A DNA stretch of 64,000 nt, taken from a virus. Location: positions 1 through 64,000 of the IMG/VR virus record IMGVR_UViG_3300033148_000573. One strand, 5' to 3'. Under the pieces are notes generated by a model that worked only from the letters and a program-made list of their open reading frames with translations, ran no database searches and was not told the origin of the DNA. The position numbers and the translations under genes were made by a program. The stretch's first letter is position 1. The number at the start of each line of letters is the position of its first letter. Of the stretch, positions 8,266-15,433 are shown piece by piece.

Positions 8266-8610
8266 ATGGATTATTTTGAATTAGAATGTGCAGTTGAAAG
8301 CTGGGCAGAAGAAAAAGGTATTTTAGAAAAAGCAACGCCAATGGCCCAAGCTTTAAAGACATTAGAAGAAACAACTGAGCTCTGCACGGCTATCAATGCT
8401 GATGACCGTGAAGAGATCATTGATGCTATGGGTGATATTATGGTCACCCTGATTATTCAGGCTAAGATGCAAAATGTATCTTTAGAGTATTGTCTTAAGT
8501 CAGCTTATAATGTAATTTCTAAACGTACCGGTAAAATGGTTAACGGTCAGTTTGTAAAAGATATAGATATTATATCTGGTACTGAGTCAGCTTACATAAA
8601 GAATGATTAA
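8266..8610 (+). CDS. MazG-like nucleoside triphosphate pyrophosphohydrolase
   Basis: A 114-residue all-alpha NTP pyrophosphohydrolase. The metal-binding pattern is ETTELC (EExxE region, about residue 36-42) and, about 18 residues later, EIIDAMGDIMVTLII, the ExxD/GD helix of the MazG/dUTPase-like superfamily. Such enzymes convert (d)NTPs to monophosphates and pyrophosphate, cleaning the nucleotide pool or lowering alarmone levels in the host. The gene sits directly behind the DNA polymerase, and its end overlaps the radical SAM gene by 8 bases, consistent with a role in nucleotide metabolism during replication. Confidence 0.8.
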   Translation: MDYFELECAVESWAEEKGILEKATPMAQALKTLEETTELCTAINADDREEIIDAMGDIMVTLIIQAKMQNVSLEYCLKSAYNVISKRTGKMVNGQFVKDIDIISGTESAYIKND

Positions 8611-9436
8611 GGTACAAAGAACTAAGACCCTTGTAACTAAACCAAATAACAATAGTGCTAACTGCATAGCTCCCAATATTATCTACGGGTGTTTTGGCGG
8701 CTGTGTAGATACCTATTGTTATATGTCTAGGTATAATGGCAAAAGAGTCTTTGTTAATAAAAACGTTGACCAGATCTTCCAGTCTGTAGTTAATTGGGAA
8801 AAATCTTACTATAAAGAACCTGATCAACAAGACCCTATATATACTATGGTAGATGTAGCATGCAATTCAGATTTAGTTCTAATGCAAAAACATATGCCTG
8901 AACCTTTAATTGATTACCTTAAACGTTATGATGATCATCCTCAGCTTAATAGCACTATGGCCACTAAGTATCCGGGGTTGTTGAAGCTTGACGTAAAAAA
9001 GTTCAACAAACCTCCAAGAGTACGTGTAAGCCTTATGCCTCAGAAGTATTCTAATATATTAGAACCTAAGATGCAAAAGATAGAAAGTCGTATAGCTGAT
9101 GTTAACCGTCTAAAAGATTTAGGCTGGCAAGTTCATCTTAATTATAGCCCTTTAGTCTTTTATCCCGGTTGGAAAGAAGAGTATGATAAACTTTTTGCAC
9201 AGGTAAAAGAACAGGCAGGCATAAATAAATGTGAAGTTATTGCACTTACTAATCATACTAATCAAATGGCCAAGGCATCACCAGAAGCCCAGGACATGAT
9301 GAAGTATAGTTCAGAAGTAAAAAATCAAAGCGGTGTCATGAGATATCCTCTGATGCATAAAGGCCGGTTATTAAGAGAGTTTAAAGAGATATACAGTAAA
9401 TATTTTCCTTTAAATACAATAAGATATATATTTTAA
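8603..9436 (+). CDS. Spore photoproduct lyase-like radical SAM protein
   Basis: A 277-residue protein resembling SplB-type radical SAM enzymes. The N-terminus has IIYGCFGGCVDTYCYM with cysteines 30, 34 and 39, and an extra cysteine 21. The second half carries VRVSLMPQKYSNILEP, then IESRIADVNRLKDLGWQVHL and FYPGWKEEYDKLF, which closely follow the C-terminal half of spore photoproduct lyase (EERI...L..AGY, P..GW.EEY). Canonical radical SAM spacing is CX3CX2C, but here it is CX3CX4C, so cluster binding may be altered. SplB repairs a thymine photodimer of spores; a Bacteroidetes host does not sporulate, so a related DNA photolesion repair or base chemistry is more likely. It lies in the replication block after the MazG-like gene. 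Confidence 0.75.
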   Translation: MIKVQRTKTLVTKPNNNSANCIAPNIIYGCFGGCVDTYCYMSRYNGKRVFVNKNVDQIFQSVVNWEKSYYKEPDQQDPIYTMVDVACNSDLVLMQKHMPEPLIDYLKRYDDHPQLNSTMATKYPGLLKLDVKKFNKPPRVRVSLMPQKYSNILEPKMQKIESRIADVNRLKDLGWQVHLNYSPLVFYPGWKEEYDKLFAQVKEQAGINKCEVIALTNHTNQMAKASPEAQDMMKYSSEVKNQSGVMRYPLMHKGRLLREFKEIYSKYFPLNTIRYIF

Positions 9437-9467
9437 TTTGCTGTGTCAGATTAATTTATTATATTTA
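9437..9467 (+). promoter_or_regulatory. Bacteroidetes-type promoter for the DUF932 gene
   Basis: TTTG at 9437-9440 is followed after exactly 19 bases by TATATTTA at 9460-9467, close to the Bacteroidetes TTTG / TAnnTTTG consensus (last base A instead of G). It lies in the 51-base gap between the radical SAM gene and the DUF932 gene, and would start transcription near 9474, giving a short leader before the ATG at 9488. Confidence 0.6.
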
Positions 9468-9487
9468 CACTTTAAAAGTTTAATATT

Positions 9488-10369
9488 ATGGGACATAAAA
9501 AACCAACAGAGACCACAAGGTCTTATTTAGAGAATGCACCCTTACCCAATCATGGTAAGACATACACAGTTGTTACACACAAAGAGGTGATAGACAATAC
9601 GTTAACTTTACTCAAGAAGAGTGGGTTCACAGTTCAAAGGGAAATATACAGAGCAAATACTAATGCTACAATTGCACAAGGTATTTATCATATTTACCCT
9701 AGTAGAAGCGTTGATGAAGATATCATTAATGAAACTGAATTAGGGATGATGTTTGCCTGGACTAATTCATATAATAAACTTGTTAGATTCCAATGTGCTA
9801 TTGGGGCCTATGTTAAGGTTTGTTATAACGGTATGGTTGCTGGAGATATGATGAATTTCAAAAGAAAACATACTGGGACGGCAAATTTGGATTGCTCTAT
9901 AAATATAGCTGATCAAGTTAAAAATGCTGAGAAGTATTATAAACGTATCATCAAAGATAGAGACGCTATGAAGAATGTTATTCTTACTGAAAGACAACAA
10001 GCTGAATTAGTAGGTAGAATGTTTGTACAGGAAGAACTTATAGATTCTCAACAAACATCTATTATTAAGGCTGAGCTAGCTAAACCATCATTTCACTATG
10101 GTACTGATGCTGAATCCTGCTGGACTTTTTATAATCATGTTACACATGCATTAAAGAAAGCACATCCACGCTACTGGCTGCAAGACAGTCAAAATTTTCA
10201 TGACTTTATTGTTGCAGAATGTTTAAATACATCTAAGCCAACCATAAAAAAAGAAGCTTTATTATCTGATAAAGTTATTGTAATGTCAGAATCAGTAGAA
10301 GAAGTGGTAGAAGTTGATGAAGATGTTACTGACACACAACTAATTGAAAATGTATTTCTAGATCAGTGA
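9488..10369 (+). CDS. DUF932-family protein
   Basis: A 293-residue protein of the phage/plasmid DUF932 family. Typical features are the N-terminal TYTVVTHKEVIDN segment, the central FQCAIGAYVKVCYNGMVAGD segment (the SC-NG-V-like core motif of the family), and the C-terminal CWTFYNHVTHALKKAHP segment. DUF932 proteins are common on phages and plasmids, often near DNA metabolism genes, but their biochemical role is not established. The C-terminal 40 residues are acidic and probably flexible. It has its own upstream promoter-like sequence, and its stop codon overlaps the GTG start of a membrane micro-ORF. Confidence 0.8.
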   Translation: MGHKKPTETTRSYLENAPLPNHGKTYTVVTHKEVIDNTLTLLKKSGFTVQREIYRANTNATIAQGIYHIYPSRSVDEDIINETELGMMFAWTNSYNKLVRFQCAIGAYVKVCYNGMVAGDMMNFKRKHTGTANLDCSINIADQVKNAEKYYKRIIKDRDAMKNVILTERQQAELVGRMFVQEELIDSQQTSIIKAELAKPSFHYGTDAESCWTFYNHVTHALKKAHPRYWLQDSQNFHDFIVAECLNTSKPTIKKEALLSDKVIVMSESVEEVVEVDEDVTDTQLIENVFLDQ

Positions 10370-10440
10370 AGCTAATTGTTGCACTCATATTAGCTATACT
10401 CTTTTTATACATTAGTAGTCAAAACAAAATGAATAAATAG
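10366..10440 (+). CDS. 24-residue single-span membrane micro-ORF
   Basis: A GTG start at 10366 overlaps the stop of the DUF932 gene (GTGA), then encodes KLIVALILAILFLYIS followed by a polar tail (SQNKMNK) and TAG. The peptide is one hydrophobic helix with a lysine near the N-terminus and a basic C-terminus, as expected for a very small inner-membrane peptide or an N-terminal signal anchor. The stop-start overlap makes translation by coupling plausible. No family can be assigned, and it could be an accidental ORF. Confidence 0.4.
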   Translation: MKLIVALILAILFLYISSQNKMNK

Positions 10441-10497
10441 GAGATAACCAACCGGGGCCTGAGTTTTTGCATTCTTGGGCTCTGGCTCCTTATTTAC
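10432..10497 (+). other. Intergenic sequence with long-range complementarity (possible structured leader)
   Basis: TAAATAGGAG at the end of the micro-ORF can pair with CTCCTTATTTA at 10487-10497 (one bulge), and inside it GGCCTGAG can pair imperfectly with CTCTGGCT. The region lies ahead of the 63-residue membrane protein gene. It may be a weak terminator or a translational control element; there is no clear T-tract. Confidence 0.3.
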
Positions 10498-10519
10498 TCC
10501 CTTTACAAAAGAATAACAC

Positions 10520-10711
10520 ATGAAGAAATTTCTAGAATTTGCTTTGATATGGTACAGTCAACAGATGGCTATACCATTCTGGGTGATCGGACACGTACAT
10601 TTAAGCGTAAATACATATAAAGACTTGCATGAAATCATAGCTAGCCTAGGATTAAACGTACTCGTAGCTGTTGGTTTTATAATAGACTATCGTAAAAATA
10701 AAGACAAATGA
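10520..10711 (+). CDS. Small membrane protein, unknown
   Basis: A 63-residue protein with two hydrophobic stretches, FLEFALIWYSQQMAIPFWVI and IIASLGLNVLVAVGFIID, separated by a polar turn, and a lysine-rich C-terminus (YRKNKDK). This suggests a two-span inner-membrane protein with the C-terminus in the cytoplasm. It overlaps the next gene by 4 bases (ATGA), so the three small genes up to the terminator form one unit. It is not clearly a holin and no family is recognised. Confidence 0.6.
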   Translation: MKKFLEFALIWYSQQMAIPFWVIGHVHLSVNTYKDLHEIIASLGLNVLVAVGFIIDYRKNKDK

Positions 10712-10914
10712 CAAATAAAGAAAGAAAAGAAAAAGAAAGATATGCCAAGGCCGGAGTAAACTTTATACCTTGTAGTGAAGATAGTCAGATTTATAGCTGG
10801 CAAAGAACAAATAGAAAAGCAACATCAGGTGCTGCAAATGGACCATGTGGTGCATATGAGGTTAGAAAGATTGAAGATGTAATGGCTGAAAGAAGAAAAA
10901 AGAAAAAGAAATGA
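10708..10914 (+). CDS. Small basic protein, unknown
   Basis: A 68-residue, very basic protein. It begins MTNKERKEKERYAKAGVNF, has a middle part with two cysteines (FIPCSEDSQIYSWQRTNRK and ANGPCGAYEV), and ends in a run of lysines (RRKKKKK). The charge pattern suggests binding to nucleic acid. Start and stop both overlap neighbouring genes by 4 bases, which supports a real, coupled gene. No family is recognised. Confidence 0.55.
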   Translation: MTNKERKEKERYAKAGVNFIPCSEDSQIYSWQRTNRKATSGAANGPCGAYEVRKIEDVMAERRKKKKK

Positions 10915-11225
10915 TTAAAAAAGAATGGATGTTTATGGATAAAGCTGAAAAAAGAAAAGGAACTCCAGTATTCACTGGCGTATTAAAATATTTCCCGGAT
11001 GCTATTATGGAAATAGCACGTGTATCTTTACAGGGAAACAAACAACATCATCCTGATAAACCTCTTCATTGGGATCGTAATAAGTCTAATGATGATTATG
11101 ATGCATTAGCTAGACATCTAATTGATGCAGGCACAATTGATGATGATGGAATTAGGCACACCGCAAAGGTTGCTTGGCGTGCTCTTGCATGTTTACAAAA
11201 AGAACTAGAAGAAACTAGAGAATAA
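10911..11225 (+). CDS. dATP/dGTP diphosphohydrolase-type domain protein (DUF5664-like)
   Basis: A 104-residue protein made of one domain. The conserved features are KGTPVFTGVLKYFPDAIMEI, a QGNKQHHPDKPLHWDRNKS segment, DALARHLIDAG, and DDGIRHTAKVAWRALACLQ. This H/D/W-rich pattern is that of the phage family described as the N-terminal domain of dATP/dGTP diphosphohydrolase-MazG proteins. Here it stands alone, while a MazG-like enzyme is encoded separately at 8266-8610. The role is probably hydrolysis of purine dNTPs or pool cleaning. The true start may be the ninth codon (second Met-Asp) rather than the first. A strong bidirectional terminator follows. Confidence 0.75.
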   Translation: MIKKEWMFMDKAEKRKGTPVFTGVLKYFPDAIMEIARVSLQGNKQHHPDKPLHWDRNKSNDDYDALARHLIDAGTIDDDGIRHTAKVAWRALACLQKELEETRE

Positions 11226-11228
11226 AAA

Positions 11229-11250
11229 AAGCCCGGAATTAACCGGGCTT
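11229..11250. terminator. Bidirectional rho-independent terminator between convergent operons
   Basis: AAGCCCGG and CCGGGCTT form a perfect 8-bp GC-rich stem with loop AATTAA, flanked by an A-run on the left and T-rich sequence on the right. It sits between the end of the plus-strand block and the end of the minus-strand fibre gene and can stop both. Confidence 0.9.
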
Positions 11251-11269
11251 TATTCTAAAATATTACTAA

Positions 11270-13885
11270 TTATACTTTTTCATTTGAATAGAATCTAATT
11301 TCAATATTACCTTGAAGCAGACCTTTTGTACTTGCTTTATTATCTTGTTCTAGAAAATCAATCTCAACTATCTGTGGTCCTATTGCAACAGGTGCTTGTC
11401 TAAAATATAGTTCTGCAGGATCAACTCCTTCTGTTATTGGGGATCTACCGCCTACTAAACACCATACTTTTTTAGTACGTGTAGCTTCACAAGCAGTTGC
11501 AGGATCACCTGGTGTATGAATAGTAAAATTATACTGACCAGTTTTTGGTAGAGTACAAGTAACTTGACAACCTGTTGTATTTTCTAACTCAGTCACTGTT
11601 ATAGGAGAACCTTTTGGATGAGTCCATGTTGCAACATATGTTGTATAAGGTAAAGAGCCACCGCCTGATCCATTGCTAGCTGCAGTAATCTGACCTTGGG
11701 CATTTACTGTAATATCAGCATTTGTGTAATTTCCTGCAGTTACAGCAGTGTTGTCTAAGTCAACTGTTAATGTATCTGTTGCAGATACTGTAGTTGTTAA
11801 ACCAACACCACCGGCAATTTTTGCCGTATTACCTGTTGTAATATCCTCAGAAGTTCCTAAATCACCACCAAGCTTCCAACCATTGTACTCTGCAGGTATT
11901 GTTGGGAATGTCTGCAGTCTAAAAGTACCATCTATATATTGTGATGTAGTACCTTGAACGTTCCAATTAAGTTGTGTATCTGGACCACTTAAGTTAACTT
12001 CTGTTAAAGTCATTGCTACACCTGCACCGCTTGGCCATGATGTACTTAATGACTCAATACCTGAACTTGATTGAGCAAAATTAATTACAGTAGGGCTAAC
12101 ATTGTTATCCATAGTAACACCTGGTCCTGTAAACTCAAACAATCCAGACTCAGTGGTATTACCTACTTTAATGCTATTTACAACATTAGTTGATATTGCA
12201 CTTATTGTTAGTGTTTTTTCACCACTTGGATCTGTATTAACTGAACCTGATAAACCTGAACCTATTGTTATTTTATCACTCCAATATCCTGCTACAGTAT
12301 CTGCTGCATCAATTTTAAACTTAACATCTTCTGATGCCGGTGGGATAGTAGGGAATGTTTCTAATTCACCTTCTCCATTTATATACTGTCCAGCTACTCC
12401 TTTAAAGTCTATAGTTAATTTAGGCGTTGTTGTCGGATCAGTTACAGTAAAATCAATTGAATTTGCTACAACTGGAGTTACTTCAGTTGAGATACTAGTT
12501 ACTGTTCCTACATTACCTCCTGGGATTGTTGCCCAATTACCATCTTGTCTTAAGAATTGACCTGCAGTTCCTCCCGAAAGATTTAATTCTATTGTACCGT
12601 TTGATGTGATTGGAGAGCTTCCAACTTGGAAAGCTGCAATATCTGTACTTAAACCAACACTGGTTACAGTACCTCCACCACCTGATGCAATACCATAAAC
12701 AGTACCATCTATTTCTATAGAAGTTAAATCTACTGTAGGATTGCCTGGGTTACCAACTACTACAGAACCTGATCCTTCAACCCATGGTACATTAACAACA
12801 AGTTGTTTTGCATCATTAAATTGAATTCCGTATGTTCTTTGATCTACATCTGATACAAGAGCTGCTGGTTGTGCTTGTATAACATCACTCCACAATTTAC
12901 CTGTTCCAGTAATTGTAGATGTCATTACTGGACTACTAGTTGCAGATGCTTTTATTGTAACTGTATCATTACCAGCATCAATCAAATCAATTCCAGTACC
13001 TGCTTCTAGCAATACTTTACCTGCAATTGCACTATTTGAATCTAATAAACTTATAGCATAATTTGTTGTACCTGATACTTCTCCTTTTAGACTATAAGTG
13101 GTTTCTGCGGGCAAGGTAACCTTACTTGTAATTACTTGTGTTACGTGACCCCAATTATCTACTTTAACAACTCTAACAGCATCAAAACTGTCTCCAAAAT
13201 CTGGATCAACATTTTCATTAACAAAGTCTACTACTTGTTCATCATGATTAAATGTTACAGTATCTGTACCATTACCAATAGTTGTTATTTTATCACCACC
13301 AACAAAGAACACCTTAGCGTCACAACCAACAGTAAATCCACCTTCTCCTCCTACAATCCATTTACATTCGCTTGCATTGTCTTTCCAAACTACAGTACCA
13401 TCTGGTTGAGCAATAAGGACTTGACCAGGTGTTCCTTCTGATTGATTAAAGTCTAAAACTTTTGATGCTAACCATATCTTATTTGATGGATCAGAAAAAC
13501 CTAAACTAACATTACCTGCTAATTCTGAGTCTTTTTTAACAAGAAGATTACCACTAACAGCAATTGTTGTATTAGCAGCATCTTGAGTCATAATGCTATC
13601 CTTTAATGCTTTTAAACTACATACTCCATCTGTCTCAGTATAAACAGGCACATAACCTATATTTCCTGATCCATCTACAGTTCTAGTTAACCCCTTAGTT
13701 ATTTCACATACTAAATCTTGACCTTTTATTACAAAAGGCTCCATTTTTGGAGAGTAAGATGTCCCAGTATTTAATGTACTGTTTTGCTTTCTTCCAAATT
13801 CAAACCAGTCTGTTTTTAGATTAAGAGTTTTTTTGTCTTTGTTTCTTTGCAGTAGGTTTAAAACCTCTTGTATAAATACGCTCAT
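11270..13885 (-). CDS. Tail/receptor fibre-like protein (871 residues)
   Basis: A long beta-rich protein typical of a phage fibre: rich in T, S, G, V and N, with repeated units of the form GxxGQ(F/Y)(L/I)xGxGxxxTIP (GQFLRQDGNWATIP, GQYINGEGELETFPTIP, SQYIDGTFRLQTFPTIP, GQVLIAQPDGTVVW). The N-terminus (MSVFIQEVLNLLQRNKDKK) is helical and resembles that of the 329-residue protein at 15434-16423, so it may be the attachment part. The C-terminal domain has VTELENTTGCQVTC and PKTGQYNFTI, matching the end of the same 329-residue protein, and four or more cysteines. It is the last gene of the minus-strand operon, directly in front of the terminator. Likely a host-recognition fibre; no enzymatic motif seen. 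Confidence 0.75.
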   Translation of the reverse strand: MSVFIQEVLNLLQRNKDKKTLNLKTDWFEFGRKQNSTLNTGTSYSPKMEPFVIKGQDLVCEITKGLTRTVDGSGNIGYVPVYTETDGVCSLKALKDSIMTQDAANTTIAVSGNLLVKKDSELAGNVSLGFSDPSNKIWLASKVLDFNQSEGTPGQVLIAQPDGTVVWKDNASECKWIVGGEGGFTVGCDAKVFFVGGDKITTIGNGTDTVTFNHDEQVVDFVNENVDPDFGDSFDAVRVVKVDNWGHVTQVITSKVTLPAETTYSLKGEVSGTTNYAISLLDSNSAIAGKVLLEAGTGIDLIDAGNDTVTIKASATSSPVMTSTITGTGKLWSDVIQAQPAALVSDVDQRTYGIQFNDAKQLVVNVPWVEGSGSVVVGNPGNPTVDLTSIEIDGTVYGIASGGGGTVTSVGLSTDIAAFQVGSSPITSNGTIELNLSGGTAGQFLRQDGNWATIPGGNVGTVTSISTEVTPVVANSIDFTVTDPTTTPKLTIDFKGVAGQYINGEGELETFPTIPPASEDVKFKIDAADTVAGYWSDKITIGSGLSGSVNTDPSGEKTLTISAISTNVVNSIKVGNTTESGLFEFTGPGVTMDNNVSPTVINFAQSSSGIESLSTSWPSGAGVAMTLTEVNLSGPDTQLNWNVQGTTSQYIDGTFRLQTFPTIPAEYNGWKLGGDLGTSEDITTGNTAKIAGGVGLTTTVSATDTLTVDLDNTAVTAGNYTNADITVNAQGQITAASNGSGGGSLPYTTYVATWTHPKGSPITVTELENTTGCQVTCTLPKTGQYNFTIHTPGDPATACEATRTKKVWCLVGGRSPITEGVDPAELYFRQAPVAIGPQIVEIDFLEQDNKASTKGLLQGNIEIRFYSNEKV

Positions 13886-13897
13886 TTTTTTTTTTAT

Positions 13898-14242
13898 TTA
13901 TAGATACAGAGCAGACAGTTTAATATCTGCCTGTACCGTACATGTTATTGTTATATTTCCGTCAGCATCATTAAATGCATCAATTTCAAAAGGGCCTAAA
14001 AAACCCTCTTCACCAGCTGCTAAAGTTATAACAGCGTTTTCTTTAACTAATTTACCTAATGAAGGGTCTATTACTGTTGTTACCACTGGTACTACAGTAG
14101 CAGTTACTGATACACTGCTATCATTTTCTAAATGAAAAAACTGTGTTCCTGTATTAGCTAATTTATCACCTGCTAATGCTGGTGTTACTGTTGCAGGCTT
14201 TAAGCCCTGCTGTGTTATTCTTTGTGCAGTTAATGTTGCCAT
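13898..14242 (-). CDS. Small beta-rich virion protein (possible decoration or fibre-base protein)
   Basis: A 114-residue protein made mostly of predicted strands (SVSVTATVVPVVTTVID, NAVITLAAGEEGFLGPFEID, GNITITCTVQADIKLSALYL), with an N-terminal polar segment MATLTAQRITQQGLKPATVT. Composition and size resemble capsid decoration proteins or small tail proteins. It is encoded 12 bases upstream of the fibre gene on the same strand, so a structural role is likely. No membrane segment, no enzymatic motif. Confidence 0.55.
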   Translation of the reverse strand: MATLTAQRITQQGLKPATVTPALAGDKLANTGTQFFHLENDSSVSVTATVVPVVTTVIDPSLGKLVKENAVITLAAGEEGFLGPFEIDAFNDADGNITITCTVQADIKLSALYL

Positions 14243-14248
14243 GCTTTA

Positions 14249-14482
14249 TTATTTACAATACCCTCTTTTAAAAGCTTCAGACTGAACAGGTTCTTTTGCT
14301 CTAGTTGACTTTTGTGGAGGATTTAAATTAGTCTTTTTTGCTAATCTTATTCTTGCTTCAACTTTTTTCTTATTCTTAGCATTTTGCAATGCTTGTGGAA
14401 TAGACGTAGGGTTATAAACCCCATTAGTTGTTTCTCTTTTATAGCTTTCACCCTGCATAGGGAATGATATTTTCTTTGCCAT
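14249..14482 (-). CDS. Small basic protein, unknown
   Basis: A 77-residue lysine/arginine-rich protein without hydrophobic core (MAKKISFPMQGESYKRET, then KNKKKVEARIRLAKKTNLN). It is probably disordered alone and may bind DNA or pack in the virion. It is one of a row of small genes separated by only 2-6 bases on the minus strand. No family is recognised. Confidence 0.5.
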   Translation of the reverse strand: MAKKISFPMQGESYKRETTNGVYNPTSIPQALQNAKNKKKVEARIRLAKKTNLNPPQKSTRAKEPVQSEAFKRGYCK

Positions 14483-14484
14483 GA

Positions 14485-14754
14485 TTATTTCTTTTTAGAT
14501 TTCTTGTTGCTACCACCATATTGTAAAGCTCTCATGCTAGCAATATTTTTTTTGTCTTGTTCTGTTTTGAACTTAGGTCTAAAAAAAGTGCTTTCTTTAG
14601 CCTCTAATTCTTTTACAAGTTGAGCATCAGACTTATTTGGTAAGCTATCATATACATCAGTTACATCGCCACCAGCCATATAACCTTTTAGACCACCTCC
14701 TTTAGAGTATGCATCTATTTTCATTTTGTTTGTAATACCTTTCTTGTTTCCCAT
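14485..14754 (-). CDS. Small glycine-rich protein with KGGGLKGYMAGG motif
   Basis: An 89-residue basic protein. Near the N-terminus it has YSKGGGLKGYMAGGDV, a motif repeated almost exactly in the gene just upstream (AKGGGLKGFMNGGSV), and it ends in QYGGSNKKSKKK. The middle is a charged helix (DAQLVKELEAKESTFF). The two genes appear to be diverged duplicates. Function is unknown; such short G/K-rich proteins in late operons are plausibly minor virion proteins. Confidence 0.55.
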   Translation of the reverse strand: MGNKKGITNKMKIDAYSKGGGLKGYMAGGDVTDVYDSLPNKSDAQLVKELEAKESTFFRPKFKTEQDKKNIASMRALQYGGSNKKSKKK

Positions 14755-14756
14755 GA

Positions 14757-14957
14757 CTATTTTTTTACTTTTTTAGGGCCACCGTATTGTTTATAGTCTA
14801 ATACTGAACCACCATTCATAAAACCTTTTAGTCCACCACCTTTAGCCATTGATTCCATTCCTGCTTTAGAAGGTGTAATGTCTCCATCTCCAGCACCTTT
14901 TGTAAATCCACCACCGTAAGTGTAGCTCATTCCTGCTTTTTTCATATTATTTGGCAT
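14757..14957 (-). CDS. Small glycine-rich protein with KGGGLKGFMNGG motif
   Basis: A 66-residue protein rich in G, K, M and Y (MPNNMKKAGMSYTYGGGF, then MAKGGGLKGFMNGGSV and QYGGPKKVKK). The central motif and the QYGG-K ending are shared with its downstream neighbour at 14485-14754. It is separated from that gene by 2 bases. No enzymatic motif or membrane segment is visible. Confidence 0.55.
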   Translation of the reverse strand: MPNNMKKAGMSYTYGGGFTKGAGDGDITPSKAGMESMAKGGGLKGFMNGGSVLDYKQYGGPKKVKK

Positions 14958-14962
14958 AATTT

Positions 14963-15424
14963 CTATTTTTTAATTGTTGTATATTTTTCAAATCCACGTG
15001 ACCCAAAATAAGCTACATAAATTGTAACTAATAAAGTCTTTAATAAATCAACCCAACTTTCATCTATATCAAATGCTATATTTAAAGAGTCAAGAATAAT
15101 ATATAAAGATGTGATGACAGTTAAATATATTAATGTCATTGGTCTTGTATTTTTACTAAGCCATGAATCAGATTTCATATCAGACTCCCATCTTTTACTA
15201 ACTTCTTGAAGTTCTATCTGATCTAATTCTAAAAGTTTCAAAGCTTTCTCTTTGTCTTCCGGTGGCATAACAGGATCTTTATCTATAAGATTCTTTACTA
15301 TACCAAGAACACCAGAGTCTGGTAATAAATCTCCTACTGTATCTACAATAGCAGAACCATTACCTAATAGGAACTTTCCTACTTTAGTATCTTTAAATTT
15401 CTTTTTAGGTTTTTTATCACTCAT
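14963..15424 (-). CDS. Holin of the 3TM (GTA_holin_3TM-like) family
   Basis: A 153-residue protein with a basic, soluble N-terminus (MSDKKPKKKFKDTKVGKFLL), an acidic helical middle (EDKEKALKLLELDQIELQEVSKRWESDM) and a C-terminal membrane part with two clear spans: TLIYLTVITSLYIILDSL and LLKTLLVTIYVAYFGSRGFEKY. The SWLSKNTRPMT entry and the GSRGFEK exit match the 3TM holin family used for lysis or release. A second, unrelated holin is encoded at 20437-20850. Expected to make holes in the inner membrane late in infection. Confidence 0.75.
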   Translation of the reverse strand: MSDKKPKKKFKDTKVGKFLLGNGSAIVDTVGDLLPDSGVLGIVKNLIDKDPVMPPEDKEKALKLLELDQIELQEVSKRWESDMKSDSWLSKNTRPMTLIYLTVITSLYIILDSLNIAFDIDESWVDLLKTLLVTIYVAYFGSRGFEKYTTIKK

Positions 15425-15433
15425 GTTTTTAAT

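Noticed and set aside
8266-11225. Diaminopurine (Z) genome system
   Set aside because: MazG-like and dATP/dGTP diphosphohydrolase-type genes are present, but no PurZ or DatZ is seen and the polymerase is family B, so the diagnostic genes are missing in this window.
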